64,000 bases of DNA from Methanolobus sp. (GTDB lineage Archaea > Halobacteriota > Methanosarcinia > Methanosarcinales > Methanosarcinaceae). This document shows positions 53,673 through 62,702 of this stretch, piece by piece. Under the pieces are notes generated by a model. The model did not search any database and was not told where the DNA came from. It worked only from the letters and a program-made list of their open reading frames with translations. Both the position numbers and the translations under genes were made by a program. The stretch is taken from contig JARVGJ010000002.1 in the NCBI GenBank assembly GCA_029762595.1, forward strand, positions 62,001 through 126,000, written 5' to 3'. Position 1 is the stretch's first letter, and each line of letters starts with the position of its first letter.

Positions 53673-54447
53673 ACATCTGGATTATGATCTGAAGATGGCT
53701 TTAATAGGAGGTGTTGCCTTCTCCTCTGCAGTATCTTTGGAAGAGTTTTCTGTAAGCACCCCATATGGTGATGTTCCTGTGAAAATATCAAAAACAGGTA
53801 AGCACAATATTGCAGTGATACAACGGCACGCAGATGGTAGCAGGCATATCCCTCCTCATATGATCAACTATCGCGCCAACATATATGCAATACACGAACT
53901 GGGCATCAACAGGGTAATATCCACCAATTCAGTAGGTACCATGCGAAATCATCCAGTTGGAAGTTTTTTTTTACCAAATGATTTTATTGACTTTACCAGG
54001 AACAGGTCATCTACCTTTTTTGATGAAAGTACAGTACACGTGGATGTTAGTGAACCTTACTGTCCCCAGATCAGAAAGCTTTTGGAAGGATCCCTTTCCA
54101 AAAGAAACATTGGTTTTTCAGACGGTGTCTATGCCTGCACTGAGGGTCCAAGATTTGAAACAAAAGCAGAAATACGTATGATGCGACAATTCGCTGATGT
54201 GGTTGGTATGACCGGCCTGCCTGAAATAGTCCTGGCAAAAGAATTGAATATGTGCTATGCATCTATTTGTACTGTTACCAATGATGCATGTGGGTTGGGA
54301 AAGGGAAAAACGACTGTAAGTGAGGTGCTTGACACCCTTTCCAATATTCAGGAAAGATTGAATGCAGTACTCTCTGATGTGATACGGTTCCTTCCTGCCA
54401 AAAAAGAATGTGATTGCTCTTTTGCAGCTTCGGATGGGGAACTCTAA
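53650..54447 (+). CDS. 6-oxopurine nucleoside / methylthioinosine phosphorylase (MTAP family)
   Basis: A 265-residue phosphorylase of the MTAP/PNP family that releases a purine base from a (methylthio)nucleoside using phosphate. Phosphate and sugar sites show in QRHADGSRHIPPHMINYRAN and CTEGPRFETKAEIRM, with VGMTGLPE next. The base-binding site reads VTNDACG: Asn where adenine-specific MTAPs have Asp (TDYD), so 6-oxopurines are preferred. In Methanocaldococcus a related enzyme is methylthioinosine phosphorylase, which makes that role likely here in S-methylthioadenosine/5'-deoxyadenosine salvage. AAAGGT precedes tandem ATGs at the start; a later ATG at 53695 is possible. Confidence 0.85.
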   Translation: MMQERENKHLDYDLKMALIGGVAFSSAVSLEEFSVSTPYGDVPVKISKTGKHNIAVIQRHADGSRHIPPHMINYRANIYAIHELGINRVISTNSVGTMRNHPVGSFFLPNDFIDFTRNRSSTFFDESTVHVDVSEPYCPQIRKLLEGSLSKRNIGFSDGVYACTEGPRFETKAEIRMMRQFADVVGMTGLPEIVLAKELNMCYASICTVTNDACGLGKGKTTVSEVLDTLSNIQERLNAVLSDVIRFLPAKKECDCSFAASDGEL

Positions 54448-54468
54448 ATAGTGATTCGACAAATGATA

Positions 54469-55302
54469 TTACGCTATATCCTTAGATGTATCTATCTGGA
54501 TTCCGTCACCAACCTTAAACTTTATTATTTCTGTACTGGGTATCATCCCCCTTATTTTCGGGATGGCCAGTTTGCTAACTACCTTGTCGGCTCCTTTGTC
54601 AAGTATAGATTCAAATATCACATCACATAGGCTGAATGTGAAACCTTCGATATCTTCGGCTTTATTGTTCTTTACCCCGTACAGATATGTAAGGCATCCA
54701 ATGTCCTTTGTTGTTTCGTAGAGGACATTGATCAATTGTTTTATTAGTCCTTTATTAACGGTAAGTTCCATGAAAAACGAAAAGGAGTCAAATATGATAT
54801 TCACTTCTTCTGAACTTGAATCATTTGCAATGTTACGCAGGTTATATTCAGTGAATTCTATTATTTTTGAATCAATGAATTCATTACCTACATTATCTGA
54901 CATGTCTCCGCATGATGTACAATAGTACTCACTATATATGTCTACAAAAATGATGTTAGAGGGGTCAAATCCCAGGTTTATCACATCGTTCAACACAAAT
55001 CTGGGCCTTCTGCTGGTTGTAAAATAGTACGTTTTCCGGGATTGTGTGAACTGGTAAAGGAATATTTCGGACATTGAGCGAGGGTCTGCTGAAAAGTATG
55101 TAAGGGAGCCTGCTGGTAATCCTCCTCCTAAAGTCCTGTCAAGTACTAATATACCGGTGGAATTAAGTCTCACTCCTTCTTCAATTACCAGATTCCTTTC
55201 TGGCCTTTTAAGGTTGTTGTAGAGGGAATGTTCCTTCAAATCCCTGGATTCAGCCTCAAAGCTAATGGTTTCAGTTTCCATCATGTTTTTCGGAACCAGC
55301 AT
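54469..55302 (-). CDS. RecA/KaiC-like protein with a degenerate P-loop
   Basis: A 277-residue relative of the KaiC/RecA-like ATPases of archaea. The lead-in ILVLDRTLGGGLPAGSLTYFSA is the KaiC pattern, but the phosphate-binding loop that should read GxxGxGKT is ADPRSMSEI, without Gly-Lys-Thr. The Walker B-like strand EVNIIFDSFSFF remains, and a YCTSCGD pair of cysteines is unusual. It probably no longer hydrolyses ATP and may be a regulatory or structural subunit. It is divergent from the helicase gene with 108 bp between the starts. An internal ATG at 55284 is an alternative start. Confidence 0.65.
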   Translation of the reverse strand: MLVPKNMMETETISFEAESRDLKEHSLYNNLKRPERNLVIEEGVRLNSTGILVLDRTLGGGLPAGSLTYFSADPRSMSEIFLYQFTQSRKTYYFTTSRRPRFVLNDVINLGFDPSNIIFVDIYSEYYCTSCGDMSDNVGNEFIDSKIIEFTEYNLRNIANDSSSEEVNIIFDSFSFFMELTVNKGLIKQLINVLYETTKDIGCLTYLYGVKNNKAEDIEGFTFSLCDVIFESILDKGADKVVSKLAIPKIRGMIPSTEIIKFKVGDGIQIDTSKDIA

Positions 55303-55410
55303 TTTTTGTCCTCGGGTCTAATAATAAATTATATATTATCTAATATTATAAAACACTTGTTTCAAAGGAACACAATACTATTTATAGGCTATAGTTCATC
55401 AAAGGCAACA

Positions 55411-57888
55411 ATGACTCTCTGGATACTTGCAAGTGCCGAAAGGTCAAAGATAATTATCCTGCCTATAAAGGATAAGAAGAAAAAACCTCTTTTTGTCGGT
55501 GAACTTGTCCTGAGACAAACGGATGCTGGTCCGCGTCCCCAAAGATTCATGGTACTAAATAATGGGAAAAAAGATTTCAGGCCTCCATCAGAATTTATTG
55601 ACCTTATACGGGCTGCTGATCGTATCATGGTTGCAAATGGGGGCGATAAAGGACATACAGCCGATTTTATAAATATGCTTAAGGGTTTCCAGCTCATTGC
55701 TGATCCTGTTAATGCCTGCAGGTTCTGTCTCCTGAAAGACAGGTTCAATTTTCTAAACCGGCGCTCTGTAAGGTATCACCGGGAAAAGATATGCGAGGAC
55801 TGTGCGCAGGAAGAACTTTTCAGGATGCTTAAAAATTCCAATACCAATTACGCGGATGAAGTCTGTCAGAGATTTGAGAATATAATGCTAAAGACCAGGG
55901 ATCTTGACAGGACTATTGCGATGATAAGTCCTGATGACCTGGATCCAGAGCTGACACGATTTGATTCGATTGTTGCAAACACTTCAATTCCAACTGAAAA
56001 GATAAAGGATCTCCCTCTGCACAAGAGTTTTAAGAAGATACTTCTGGAAAAGTCTGATACTCTGCTACCGGTACAATCACTTTCTGTAGAGAATGGTCTT
56101 CTAAAAGGTCAGAACCAGCTTGTTACGTCCGTAACTGCAACTGGAAAGACTCTGATAGCCGAGCTGGCAGGTGTTGAGAACCTATTAAGGAAAAAAGGCA
56201 GGATGCTCTATCTTGTACCTCTGGTGGCGCTTGCTAACCAGAAATATGAACAATTCACAAAGAGATATTCATCCATTGGTCTTAAGACTTCCATCAGGGT
56301 GGGCAGTGAACGTATAAGGACAAGTAAGAGTGCATCTATGCACAGGACCCTGGACTCCGACATTGTCGTAGGGACCTATGAAGGTATCGATTATATTCTC
56401 CGATCAGGGGGTGCTGATCTGCTGGGGAAGGTTGGGACTGTGGTAATAGATGAAGTACACATCATTGAGGATCAGGAAAGAGGACATCGTCTGGACGGGG
56501 TTATTGCAAGGTTAAAGTATGTTGCACCAGGTGCACAGTTCATCTATCTTTCAGCAACTGTGGCTAAACCTCAATTACGTGGAAAGCAACTTGGTGCTAA
56601 ACTCATAGAGTATGAATACCGTCCGGTGCCTATTGAGAGACATCTTATACTTTGTCCCGAGCATTCAAAGACGAATTTGATGGCAAAGCTTGTAAGACAG
56701 GAATTTGCCACAACATCATCTAAAGGACATCGGGGACAGACCATAATATTCACCAACTCAAGGCGCAATTGCCATCGTATAGCTGAGTCATTGCCAATAT
56801 CTGCGGCTGCCTACCATGCAGGTCTTACGAGCCAGGAACGAAAAAAAGTAGAGATTGCTTTCCTGAAGGGTAAACTTCCTGTTGTTGTGACAACAGCTGC
56901 ACTTGCGGCGGGAGTGGATTTCCCCGCATCCCAGGTAATATTCGAATCCATGGCAATGGGTATTGAGTGGCTCACTATGCAGGATTTTCTCCAGATGCTG
57001 GGGCGCGCGGGAAGACCTGATTACCATGACCGTGGTGAGGTTATATTGCTCGCTGTTCCCAATAAGAAATATTCAGGTGACAGGGGGGATACGGAGGATG
57101 CTGTGGCCCTGAAGTTACTTAAAGGTGATATGCAGTACACAAAGGTTGATTACGGTGAAGATGAGAAGCAGGAAGAGATACTTGCATCGGCTGCTATCAC
57201 TTCTTCAAAGAATGACCTTGAAAAGATCCACTCCTATATGCTGGCTGATTATGATGTAGATACATTACTGAGCAAACTTGCAAAGAACAAATTCGTTCAT
57301 CAAAAAGGTGATCTTATATCACTCACAAGGTTTGGGAAAATTGCCGCCGGACATTTCCTGTCTGTTTCAAAAGCATTCCTTATACGTGATTCTGTTCTTG
57401 TGGAGCAGAATCCCCTTGTCACTGTTTCCAATCTTGAGTTCTTTGATTCGGTCTATTACAAGTATGCTGCCCGTATATCTGCGGCCCTTAATGTGAATCT
57501 TCCTTCCAGGGTGTTCCAGGGCGCATCTCTTGACATTCTCTTTGAAGGTGAGAATATGGATAAACTGGATATAACACTGCGGGACCAGCTATTCGAGTTT
57601 GCAGCAGATTTTCTGACCTGTAATTGCCGGGATTCTCCCTACTGTGGATGTGCCGAGCGTAAGTTCTCGGAGAAGATCATTTCCATCAGGACAGAAGGAT
57701 ATGAGCCCGACGGTATTGTCAGGAAGCTGGAACATCTCTATGGAGTAACTGCCTATCCAGGCGATGTTCTCGGATACCTGGATAATGTGGTGCGCAACCT
57801 TGAAGCTGTGGAAATGATAGCTGCAGCTTATTCTAAAAATGAGGTCTCTTCCAGGGCAAAAAGTCTCAGGAAGCTTGTTGAAGGGTGA
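55411..57888 (+). CDS. Ski2-like DEAD/DEAH helicase with N-terminal DUF5814-type domain
   Basis: An 825-residue archaeal helicase. Residues 1-210 form a separate domain (MTLWILASAERSKIIILPI) with a zinc site CRFCLLKD...CEDCA. The motor follows: motif I TSVTATGKTLIAELAG near 245, motif II VVIDEVHIIED, motif III LSATVAKPQLRG, and motif VI DFLQMLGRAGRP near 530. The C-terminal part contains a second cysteine group, CNCRDSPYCGCAE. It resembles Hel308/Ski2 helicases in the core and is widely present in euryarchaea, but its target (DNA or RNA) is unknown. ATG 55411 is chosen because the longer frame runs through the divergent neighbour. Confidence 0.87.
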   Translation: MTLWILASAERSKIIILPIKDKKKKPLFVGELVLRQTDAGPRPQRFMVLNNGKKDFRPPSEFIDLIRAADRIMVANGGDKGHTADFINMLKGFQLIADPVNACRFCLLKDRFNFLNRRSVRYHREKICEDCAQEELFRMLKNSNTNYADEVCQRFENIMLKTRDLDRTIAMISPDDLDPELTRFDSIVANTSIPTEKIKDLPLHKSFKKILLEKSDTLLPVQSLSVENGLLKGQNQLVTSVTATGKTLIAELAGVENLLRKKGRMLYLVPLVALANQKYEQFTKRYSSIGLKTSIRVGSERIRTSKSASMHRTLDSDIVVGTYEGIDYILRSGGADLLGKVGTVVIDEVHIIEDQERGHRLDGVIARLKYVAPGAQFIYLSATVAKPQLRGKQLGAKLIEYEYRPVPIERHLILCPEHSKTNLMAKLVRQEFATTSSKGHRGQTIIFTNSRRNCHRIAESLPISAAAYHAGLTSQERKKVEIAFLKGKLPVVVTTAALAAGVDFPASQVIFESMAMGIEWLTMQDFLQMLGRAGRPDYHDRGEVILLAVPNKKYSGDRGDTEDAVALKLLKGDMQYTKVDYGEDEKQEEILASAAITSSKNDLEKIHSYMLADYDVDTLLSKLAKNKFVHQKGDLISLTRFGKIAAGHFLSVSKAFLIRDSVLVEQNPLVTVSNLEFFDSVYYKYAARISAALNVNLPSRVFQGASLDILFEGENMDKLDITLRDQLFEFAADFLTCNCRDSPYCGCAERKFSEKIISIRTEGYEPDGIVRKLEHLYGVTAYPGDVLGYLDNVVRNLEAVEMIAAAYSKNEVSSRAKSLRKLVEG

Positions 57889-57992
57889 TAAAGATATCTG
57901 CTACTGTTTGGAGCAATTATTGGCTTTGTATCATGCTATCAAAAATTATAATAGTTATGTCTGCGGATAAAGTCTGTTGAGGACGTGATCAC

Positions 57993-58391
57993 ATGGATAA
58001 AGAAACAATAAAAGATAATGCAATAAATGATAATAAGGATGAGATGAAGAAAAAAAAGAGTGTGAGGGTTGAGCTCTACAAACCGGATGATTTCAAGCAG
58101 GTTTACTCCATTGGTGCGGTAGGTGGCCATAGTCCCTATGATTTCAGGATAGGATTCTATAATGATATGCCCATGGCTGTTAACAAATCAGGAGGGGAAC
58201 AGGTCATACAGAGGAGGCTTGAGACTGAAGTAATACTTTCTCCCCTGGCAGCTGTAGAACTGGTGCGCTGGCTTAACCAGCATATACAGAACTATGAGGC
58301 TGCATTCGGTCCTATCGTCAGGCCGCAGGTGGGTGTTAAAAAGAAGTCAGACACAGTGCAGGACAGTACTGAAATACAGGGATATATGTGA
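57993..58391 (+). CDS. DUF3467 family protein
   Basis: A 132-residue small protein with a lysine-rich disordered N-terminus (residues 1-24) and a compact core assigned to DUF3467: YSIGAVGGHSPYDFRIGFYND, QRRLETEVILSPLAAVELVRWLNQHIQNYEAAFGPI (in parts). The family is widespread in archaea and bacteria and has no assigned function. AGGACGTGATCAC lies before the ATG. It is 104 nt after the helicase gene. Confidence 0.78.
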   Translation: MDKETIKDNAINDNKDEMKKKKSVRVELYKPDDFKQVYSIGAVGGHSPYDFRIGFYNDMPMAVNKSGGEQVIQRRLETEVILSPLAAVELVRWLNQHIQNYEAAFGPIVRPQVGVKKKSDTVQDSTEIQGYM

Positions 58392-58542
58392 AAAATATGA
58401 TGCGTGATATTTCTATGTTTTAAGTTTAATCCCATCATCACAAGTCGCCAAGAATAAATATGATATTGGCTATTTTAATAAGCCTGTAAGCGAATGGTAT
58501 AAAGGTAATAATATTCATTTGAAATGAAAGAGAGGATTAATT

Positions 58543-58767
58543 TTGTTCCCTAGTAAGAAAGTCCAGAAGTTAGTTGGATCAAAAGTCCAGGTAGAGATGA
58601 AAGGTGACCTTCACCTGCTCGAAGGAACTTTAAAGAGTGCAGATGATTATATGAACCTGCATCTGGTGGATACTGTAGAAATTGCAAATGGCGAACGTCT
58701 GCGTGCCCTTGGTTCAGTTGTGCTGCGTGGAAACAATATTATTCTTGTTGTTCCAATGGAAGAATAA
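58543..58767 (+). CDS. Archaeal LSm (Sm-like) RNA-binding protein
   Basis: A 74-residue Sm-fold protein that forms a ring binding U-rich RNA. Sm1 reads [21 protein letters not shown] with DDYMNLHL, and Sm2 reads [15 protein letters not shown], the RGN motif being intact. It starts with TTG, supported by AGAGG 8 nt upstream. It is followed after 8 nt by a cysteine-rich HTH gene, so the two form an operon. Usual archaeal roles are RNA turnover and tRNA or snoRNA processing. Confidence 0.93.
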   Translation: MFPSKKVQKLVGSKVQVEMKGDLHLLEGTLKSADDYMNLHLVDTVEIANGERLRALGSVVLRGNNIILVVPMEE

Positions 58768-58775
58768 AGTTCTCA

Positions 58776-59138
58776 ATGGAAAATAACATGAGTATCGAAG
58801 AGACTGCACTAAATCTTATTCGAGACAGTAAGGAAGGTGTTTTCCAGAATGAACTCTGGAAAATTCTTGAAATTGACAGCCGTAAATGTTCCAGGGTTGT
58901 TTCTAAACTTCTTGACGATGATCTTATCATCCGCGAGCAGGCTGTTTCCAATGGAGCCAGGACTTATCTTCTTAAGATAAAGGAAGAAAAGAAACCCTGT
59001 TTTGATCTCCTGTTATCGGGTGATATGTTCTCACCCTGCGCAGGTTGCAGGGATGCGTGCCAGCCCGAGGCCTGCGAGAAGCTTACTGTTTGGGTTGCAA
59101 ACCTCAATGACAACGAGGCTACAGAGGAAAAGCGCTGA
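58776..59138 (+). CDS. Winged-helix protein with C-terminal cysteine cluster
   Basis: A 120-residue protein. Residues about 5-66 form a MarR/Lrp-like winged helix (GVFQNELWKILEIDSRKCSRVVSKLL, LIIREQAVSNGARTYLL). The tail has Cys75 and then Cys88-x2-Cys91-x3-Cys95-x4-Cys100 (SPCAGCRDACQPEACEKL), a spacing suited to an Fe-S cluster or zinc. It may be a redox- or iron-sensing regulator or an RNA-associated HTH protein. It lies 8 nt after the LSm gene and before tRNA-Glu. Targets are unknown. Confidence 0.75.
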   Translation: MENNMSIEETALNLIRDSKEGVFQNELWKILEIDSRKCSRVVSKLLDDDLIIREQAVSNGARTYLLKIKEEKKPCFDLLLSGDMFSPCAGCRDACQPEACEKLTVWVANLNDNEATEEKR

Positions 59139-59205
59139 TTCGGGCGAAAGCTTTAATAATGATATATGCTATGTTGGAGTCGCTTCACTAAAGCGAAATC
59201 AACGT

Positions 59206-59280
59206 GCTCCGATAGTGTAGTTCGGCCAATCATTCCGGCCTTTCGAGCCGAAGACTCGGGTTCGAATCCCGATCGGAGCA
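59206..59280 (+). tRNA. tRNA-Glu(TTC)
   Basis: A complete cloverleaf: acceptor GCTCCGA/TCGGAGC, D arm GTGTAGTTCGGCC, anticodon loop CTTTCGA with TTC at 59242-59244, T arm CTCGGG-TTCGAAT-CCCGAT region. The discriminator is A and CCA is encoded at 59281-59283. The first pair of the anticodon stem is a C27-A43 mismatch (59235/59251); the other four pairs are normal. TATA-like AATAATGATATATG lies about 45 nt upstream. Confidence 0.93.
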
Positions 59281-59500
59281 CCAAATAATTTTTCAACTAA
59301 TAATTGAAGTTTGCATTCATGTTGTACTACAAAATATTGACTGTTTTATTATGTTGATCTCGTTTTTGTAGAAATAACCAAAATAAAAATTTAAAAATAG
59401 ATAAGATGTATTACTGTTGGTATTATTTTAAAACATTTGTAACAATACTTTTAATTATTACCGATCAGCCATACACTATCTTTTCGCAGACGAGGTAAAC

Positions 59501-61039
59501 ATGTCATTTAATGATCTAAATTTAATATTCCCGCTTCAGCGGGCTTTATCCGAGGAAGGTTACACTACACCCACTCCTATACAGCAGCAATCCATACCAC
59601 ACCTGTTAAACGGTAGTGATATGATAGGTATTGCTCAGACAGGCACAGGCAAAACAGCTGCATTCATATTGCCCATACTTCAAAATATGTCAGCATCACA
59701 CAGCAAATCACGTCCCCGGGCTCCACGTGTGCTGGTACTGGCACCGACCAGAGAGCTTGCAGCTCAGATAGGTGACAGTTTTTCGACCTATGGTAAATAC
59801 ACACGATTCAAACATGCTGTCATTTTCGGTGGTGTTGGCCAGAGCCCTCAGGTCAGAGCCCTTTTTAAAGGTGTGGATTCTCTTGTAGCAACCCCTGGAA
59901 GACTGCTGGACCTTGTAGAACAGGGCCATGTAAATCTTTCTGATGTGGAGTATTTCGTGCTTGATGAAGCAGACAGGATGCTTGACATGGGTTTTATAAA
60001 CGATGTATATAAGGTCGTTGCCCTGTTACCAAAGAAACGCCAGTCGCTTTTCTTTTCAGCTACCATGTCCCCTGAGATCTCCGAACTTGCCAGGAGGCTG
60101 CTCAGCAATCCTGCACGTGTTGAAGTGACCCCACAGGCAACGACCGTGGAGCTCATAGACCAGTTCATCTTTTTTGTGGATTCGGAAGACAAGAATGAGT
60201 TACTTCTCCAGCTCATGAGAAGCAGGCACCTTGAATGTGTGCTCATATTCACACGCACAAAACATCGGGCTAACAAAGTAGCCGAGATGCTAAACAAGAA
60301 TAAGATAAATGCAGGCGCTATCCACGGCAATAAGTCCCAGACTCACCGCACAAAGACACTTCAGGATTTCAGGTCAGGACACCTGCGTGTGCTTGTTGCA
60401 ACCGATATTGCGGCCCGTGGAATTGATATAGAGGATATATCCCATGTCATAAACTACGACCTGCCAAACATCCCGGAGAGTTACGTACACCGTATAGGAC
60501 GTACAGCAAGAGCCGGGGCCGATGGAACTGCATTTTCCTTCTGTGCAGCTGATGAGCGTGATTTTCTCAGGGATATAGAGAAACTTATCCGGATAGAGAT
60601 CGATGTCGCAGATCACGATCATCATTCGGACAAGGCAATGACTGCCACGGGTGATGATGCCAGACCGGCCCCCAGGCAGCAGAGAGGCCAGAAGGGACCA
60701 AAAAGGCAGGGGCAGCAAAGACAGGATAAACAAAGACAGCCCCGGAGGGGCAGCGCTCAGAAAAAGCCGGGACAAAAAAACCAGGATAGACCAAAGTCAC
60801 AAAATGAGAATAATGGCCCCAACGCTGGCGGCAACATTAACAAAAAAAAGCCAGCTTCTGCAGGTAAGTCTGTAGTTAAGTCCGCAGCCAGGCAAACAAA
60901 AGGAAAACCCGAGGGTCCTGTTAAGAACAGTAGTAAAGCAAATAGTGCGTCTATGGGTTCCAGTGCTGATCAGAAAAGAAGCACAAAAAGAACCGGAACT
61001 AAGATTGTAAACCGTAACAGGCCGCGCTACATTGAATAA
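59501..61039 (+). CDS. DEAD-box RNA helicase with long basic tail
   Basis: A 512-residue ATP-dependent RNA helicase. The core (residues 1-370) holds the Q motif PTPIQQQSIP, motif I AQTGTGKTAA, Ia PTRELAAQ, II VLDEADRM, III SAT and VI HRIGRTARAG. Residues 371-512 are a low-complexity tail rich in Lys, Arg, Gln, Asn and Gly (KGPKRQGQQRQDKQRQPRRG), which probably increases RNA binding or drives condensation. The similar DeaD of cold-adapted Methanococcoides is cold-induced and has a long leader; here GAGGT lies 5 nt before the ATG and a 200-bp AT-rich leader region precedes it. Confidence 0.93.
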   Translation: MSFNDLNLIFPLQRALSEEGYTTPTPIQQQSIPHLLNGSDMIGIAQTGTGKTAAFILPILQNMSASHSKSRPRAPRVLVLAPTRELAAQIGDSFSTYGKYTRFKHAVIFGGVGQSPQVRALFKGVDSLVATPGRLLDLVEQGHVNLSDVEYFVLDEADRMLDMGFINDVYKVVALLPKKRQSLFFSATMSPEISELARRLLSNPARVEVTPQATTVELIDQFIFFVDSEDKNELLLQLMRSRHLECVLIFTRTKHRANKVAEMLNKNKINAGAIHGNKSQTHRTKTLQDFRSGHLRVLVATDIAARGIDIEDISHVINYDLPNIPESYVHRIGRTARAGADGTAFSFCAADERDFLRDIEKLIRIEIDVADHDHHSDKAMTATGDDARPAPRQQRGQKGPKRQGQQRQDKQRQPRRGSAQKKPGQKNQDRPKSQNENNGPNAGGNINKKKPASAGKSVVKSAARQTKGKPEGPVKNSSKANSASMGSSADQKRSTKRTGTKIVNRNRPRYIE

Positions 61040-61060
61040 GTCTGAAAGGGCTTATTCAAT
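61031..61060 (+). terminator. 10-bp perfect stem-loop after the DEAD-box gene
   Basis: ATTGAATAAG (61031-61040), which includes the stop codon, pairs with CTTATTCAAT (61051-61060) across a 10-nt loop. AT-rich sequence with short T-runs follows. Either a terminator or a 3'-end stabilising hairpin. Confidence 0.55.
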
Positions 61061-61249
61061 AACTTAATTTCTTAGGTTAATTAAGTTAATTAATTGATCA
61101 ATCAGATAAATTCATAAGACACATTTTCAGGTTAATTTGAGCAACTTTCACACTACCGTTTCAAAACATGGACCGAAATCCATAATTACTGATACTCCCC
61201 TTACAAGCACCTACCCGGGATTGCAGCCTTTTGCCTTGAAAGTGATTAA

Positions 61250-61606
61250 ATGAAGTATATCGTCCAGTTTCTCATAATCCTTGCTATATGTTTCACAGGT
61301 GAAATAATTCATACCTACTTTAACCTGCCTGTCCCCGGAAATATCCTGGGTATGCTGTTACTTCTATTGCTTCTGATGACAGGGGTCATCCAGCTATCCA
61401 TGATCGAGGAGGTAAGCAATTTCATGCTCAGGCATCTTTCTTTCTTTTTCATACCTGCAGCTGTGGGGCTTATAACCTGTTTTACTATACTGGAAGGAAA
61501 GTGGACCGTTCTTATGTTCATATCAGTGGTATCGACCTTTATCATCGCAGTGGTTACCGGAGCGACGGTCCAGTTACTTATCAGAAGGAGGCATCCGGGT
61601 GAATGA
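61250..61606 (+). CDS. lrgA: LrgA/CidA family membrane protein
   Basis: A 118-residue protein with four membrane helices. PVPGNILGMLLLLLLL near residue 27 and FFFIPAAVGLI near 69 are the family hallmarks. In bacteria LrgA works with LrgB in holin/antiholin-like control or in pyruvate and glycolate transport. It overlaps the lrgB gene by 8 nt, so the pair is coupled. A transport role is more plausible in an archaeon without murein. Confidence 0.88.
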   Translation: MKYIVQFLIILAICFTGEIIHTYFNLPVPGNILGMLLLLLLLMTGVIQLSMIEEVSNFMLRHLSFFFIPAAVGLITCFTILEGKWTVLMFISVVSTFIIAVVTGATVQLLIRRRHPGE

Positions 61607-62303
61607 GTTTGCACATCTGTTTATACAGTCGCCGGTTTTTGGAATAGCTATATCACTTCTAACATTCTATGCAGGAACCCTGATCTATAAAAAAGTAAAT
61701 TCTCCTCTGCTAAATCCTCTTGTACTAAGCATGCTGGCAATAATCTTCCTTCTGCTTGGTTTTCATATAAGCTTTGAAGATTACAACAGGGGTGGTCAGT
61801 TCATATCATTCTTCCTTGGCCCGGCAACTGTCATCCTGGCTGTACCCCTGTACAAGAAAATAAGTCTGCTGAAAGAGAATTCAATACCTATTCTTGCAGG
61901 CATTAGCATAGGCTCTGCAGCGGGTATTTCCAGCATCATAATCATGTGCAGGTTTTTCGGGCTTGATGAGCTTGTCAGCATTTCAATGGTCCCAAAATCC
62001 GTTACAACACCAATCGGAATTGAGATATCCGGCCAGCTTGGAGGTATGCCTTCCATAACCGTGGCTGCCATAGTATTCACAGGCATTGCCGGTGTCCTGC
62101 TGGGACCAATGGTATGTGAACTATTCAAAATAGATGACAAAGTGGCATTAGGTGTTGCCATTGGCACATCATCACATGCACTGGGAACTACCAAAGCTGT
62201 GGAGCTGGGAGAGACCGAGGGGGCCATGAGCGGACTGGCAATCGGTATCGCAGGGCTTGTAACCGTGTTCCTTGCCCCGATTCTGGTTAAGTTATTGATG
62301 TGA
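61599..62303 (+). CDS. lrgB: LrgB family membrane protein
   Basis: A 234-residue protein with about seven membrane helices. Characteristic stretches are LNPLVLSMLAIIFLL, FFLGPATVILAVPLY, SVTTPIGIEISGQLGG and GTSSHALGTTKAVELGE. Plant and bacterial LrgB relatives move glycolate, glycerate or pyruvate, so a small organic acid is the likely substrate. It is translated together with LrgA. No regulator is adjacent. Confidence 0.92.
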   Translation: MNEFAHLFIQSPVFGIAISLLTFYAGTLIYKKVNSPLLNPLVLSMLAIIFLLLGFHISFEDYNRGGQFISFFLGPATVILAVPLYKKISLLKENSIPILAGISIGSAAGISSIIIMCRFFGLDELVSISMVPKSVTTPIGIEISGQLGGMPSITVAAIVFTGIAGVLLGPMVCELFKIDDKVALGVAIGTSSHALGTTKAVELGETEGAMSGLAIGIAGLVTVFLAPILVKLLM

Positions 62304-62397
62304 GTTTTTCAGTATATTTTCATCCGTATAAAGTGCAAATGTTTATCTTGCAAACCGAATGTATATTCTTATAAACACAGAGATAGGGAGTGTTTCC

Positions 62398-62625
62398 ATG
62401 ATCTTTATACAAAAAAGATACCAGGATACTGCTGAAGAGATCAATGAGCAAGACATCGATCGTGTAAAGATGAACCTGAGGATTACAAGAAAGGTCTGCT
62501 GCGGTGGCAGGGAAAAGAAAGATTATGATCTGGGCTGGGTAGAGGATCCTAAAGATATGAAACTGACAACTGTAAGGGATTACCAGATAAAGGACAGGGT
62601 TCTTGAGGTCTGGATCGAGCCTTGA
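62398..62625 (+). CDS. 75-residue protein of unknown function
   Basis: I do not recognise this small soluble protein. It begins MIFIQKRYQDTAEEINEQDIDRVK (in parts), has a VCCGGREKK turn near residue 34 and ends DRVLEVWIEP. The paired cysteines before GG could bind a metal in an oligomer. GGGAG lies about 9 nt before the ATG at 62398; the frame opens earlier at 62359 without an SD. Codon use agrees with its neighbours, so it is probably genuine. Confidence 0.6.
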   Translation: MIFIQKRYQDTAEEINEQDIDRVKMNLRITRKVCCGGREKKDYDLGWVEDPKDMKLTTVRDYQIKDRVLEVWIEP

Positions 62626-62702
62626 AATGAAAGTTCCTTAATTATTCTTGACTTCAAAAAAAGGAAAAAAGATAAAATATTGTTTTGAAGAACAAATAAT
62701 GT

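Noticed and set aside
61250-62303. Phage holin/antiholin module
   Set aside because: LrgA-LrgB are chromosomal transporters in many organisms; there are no other phage genes nearby.
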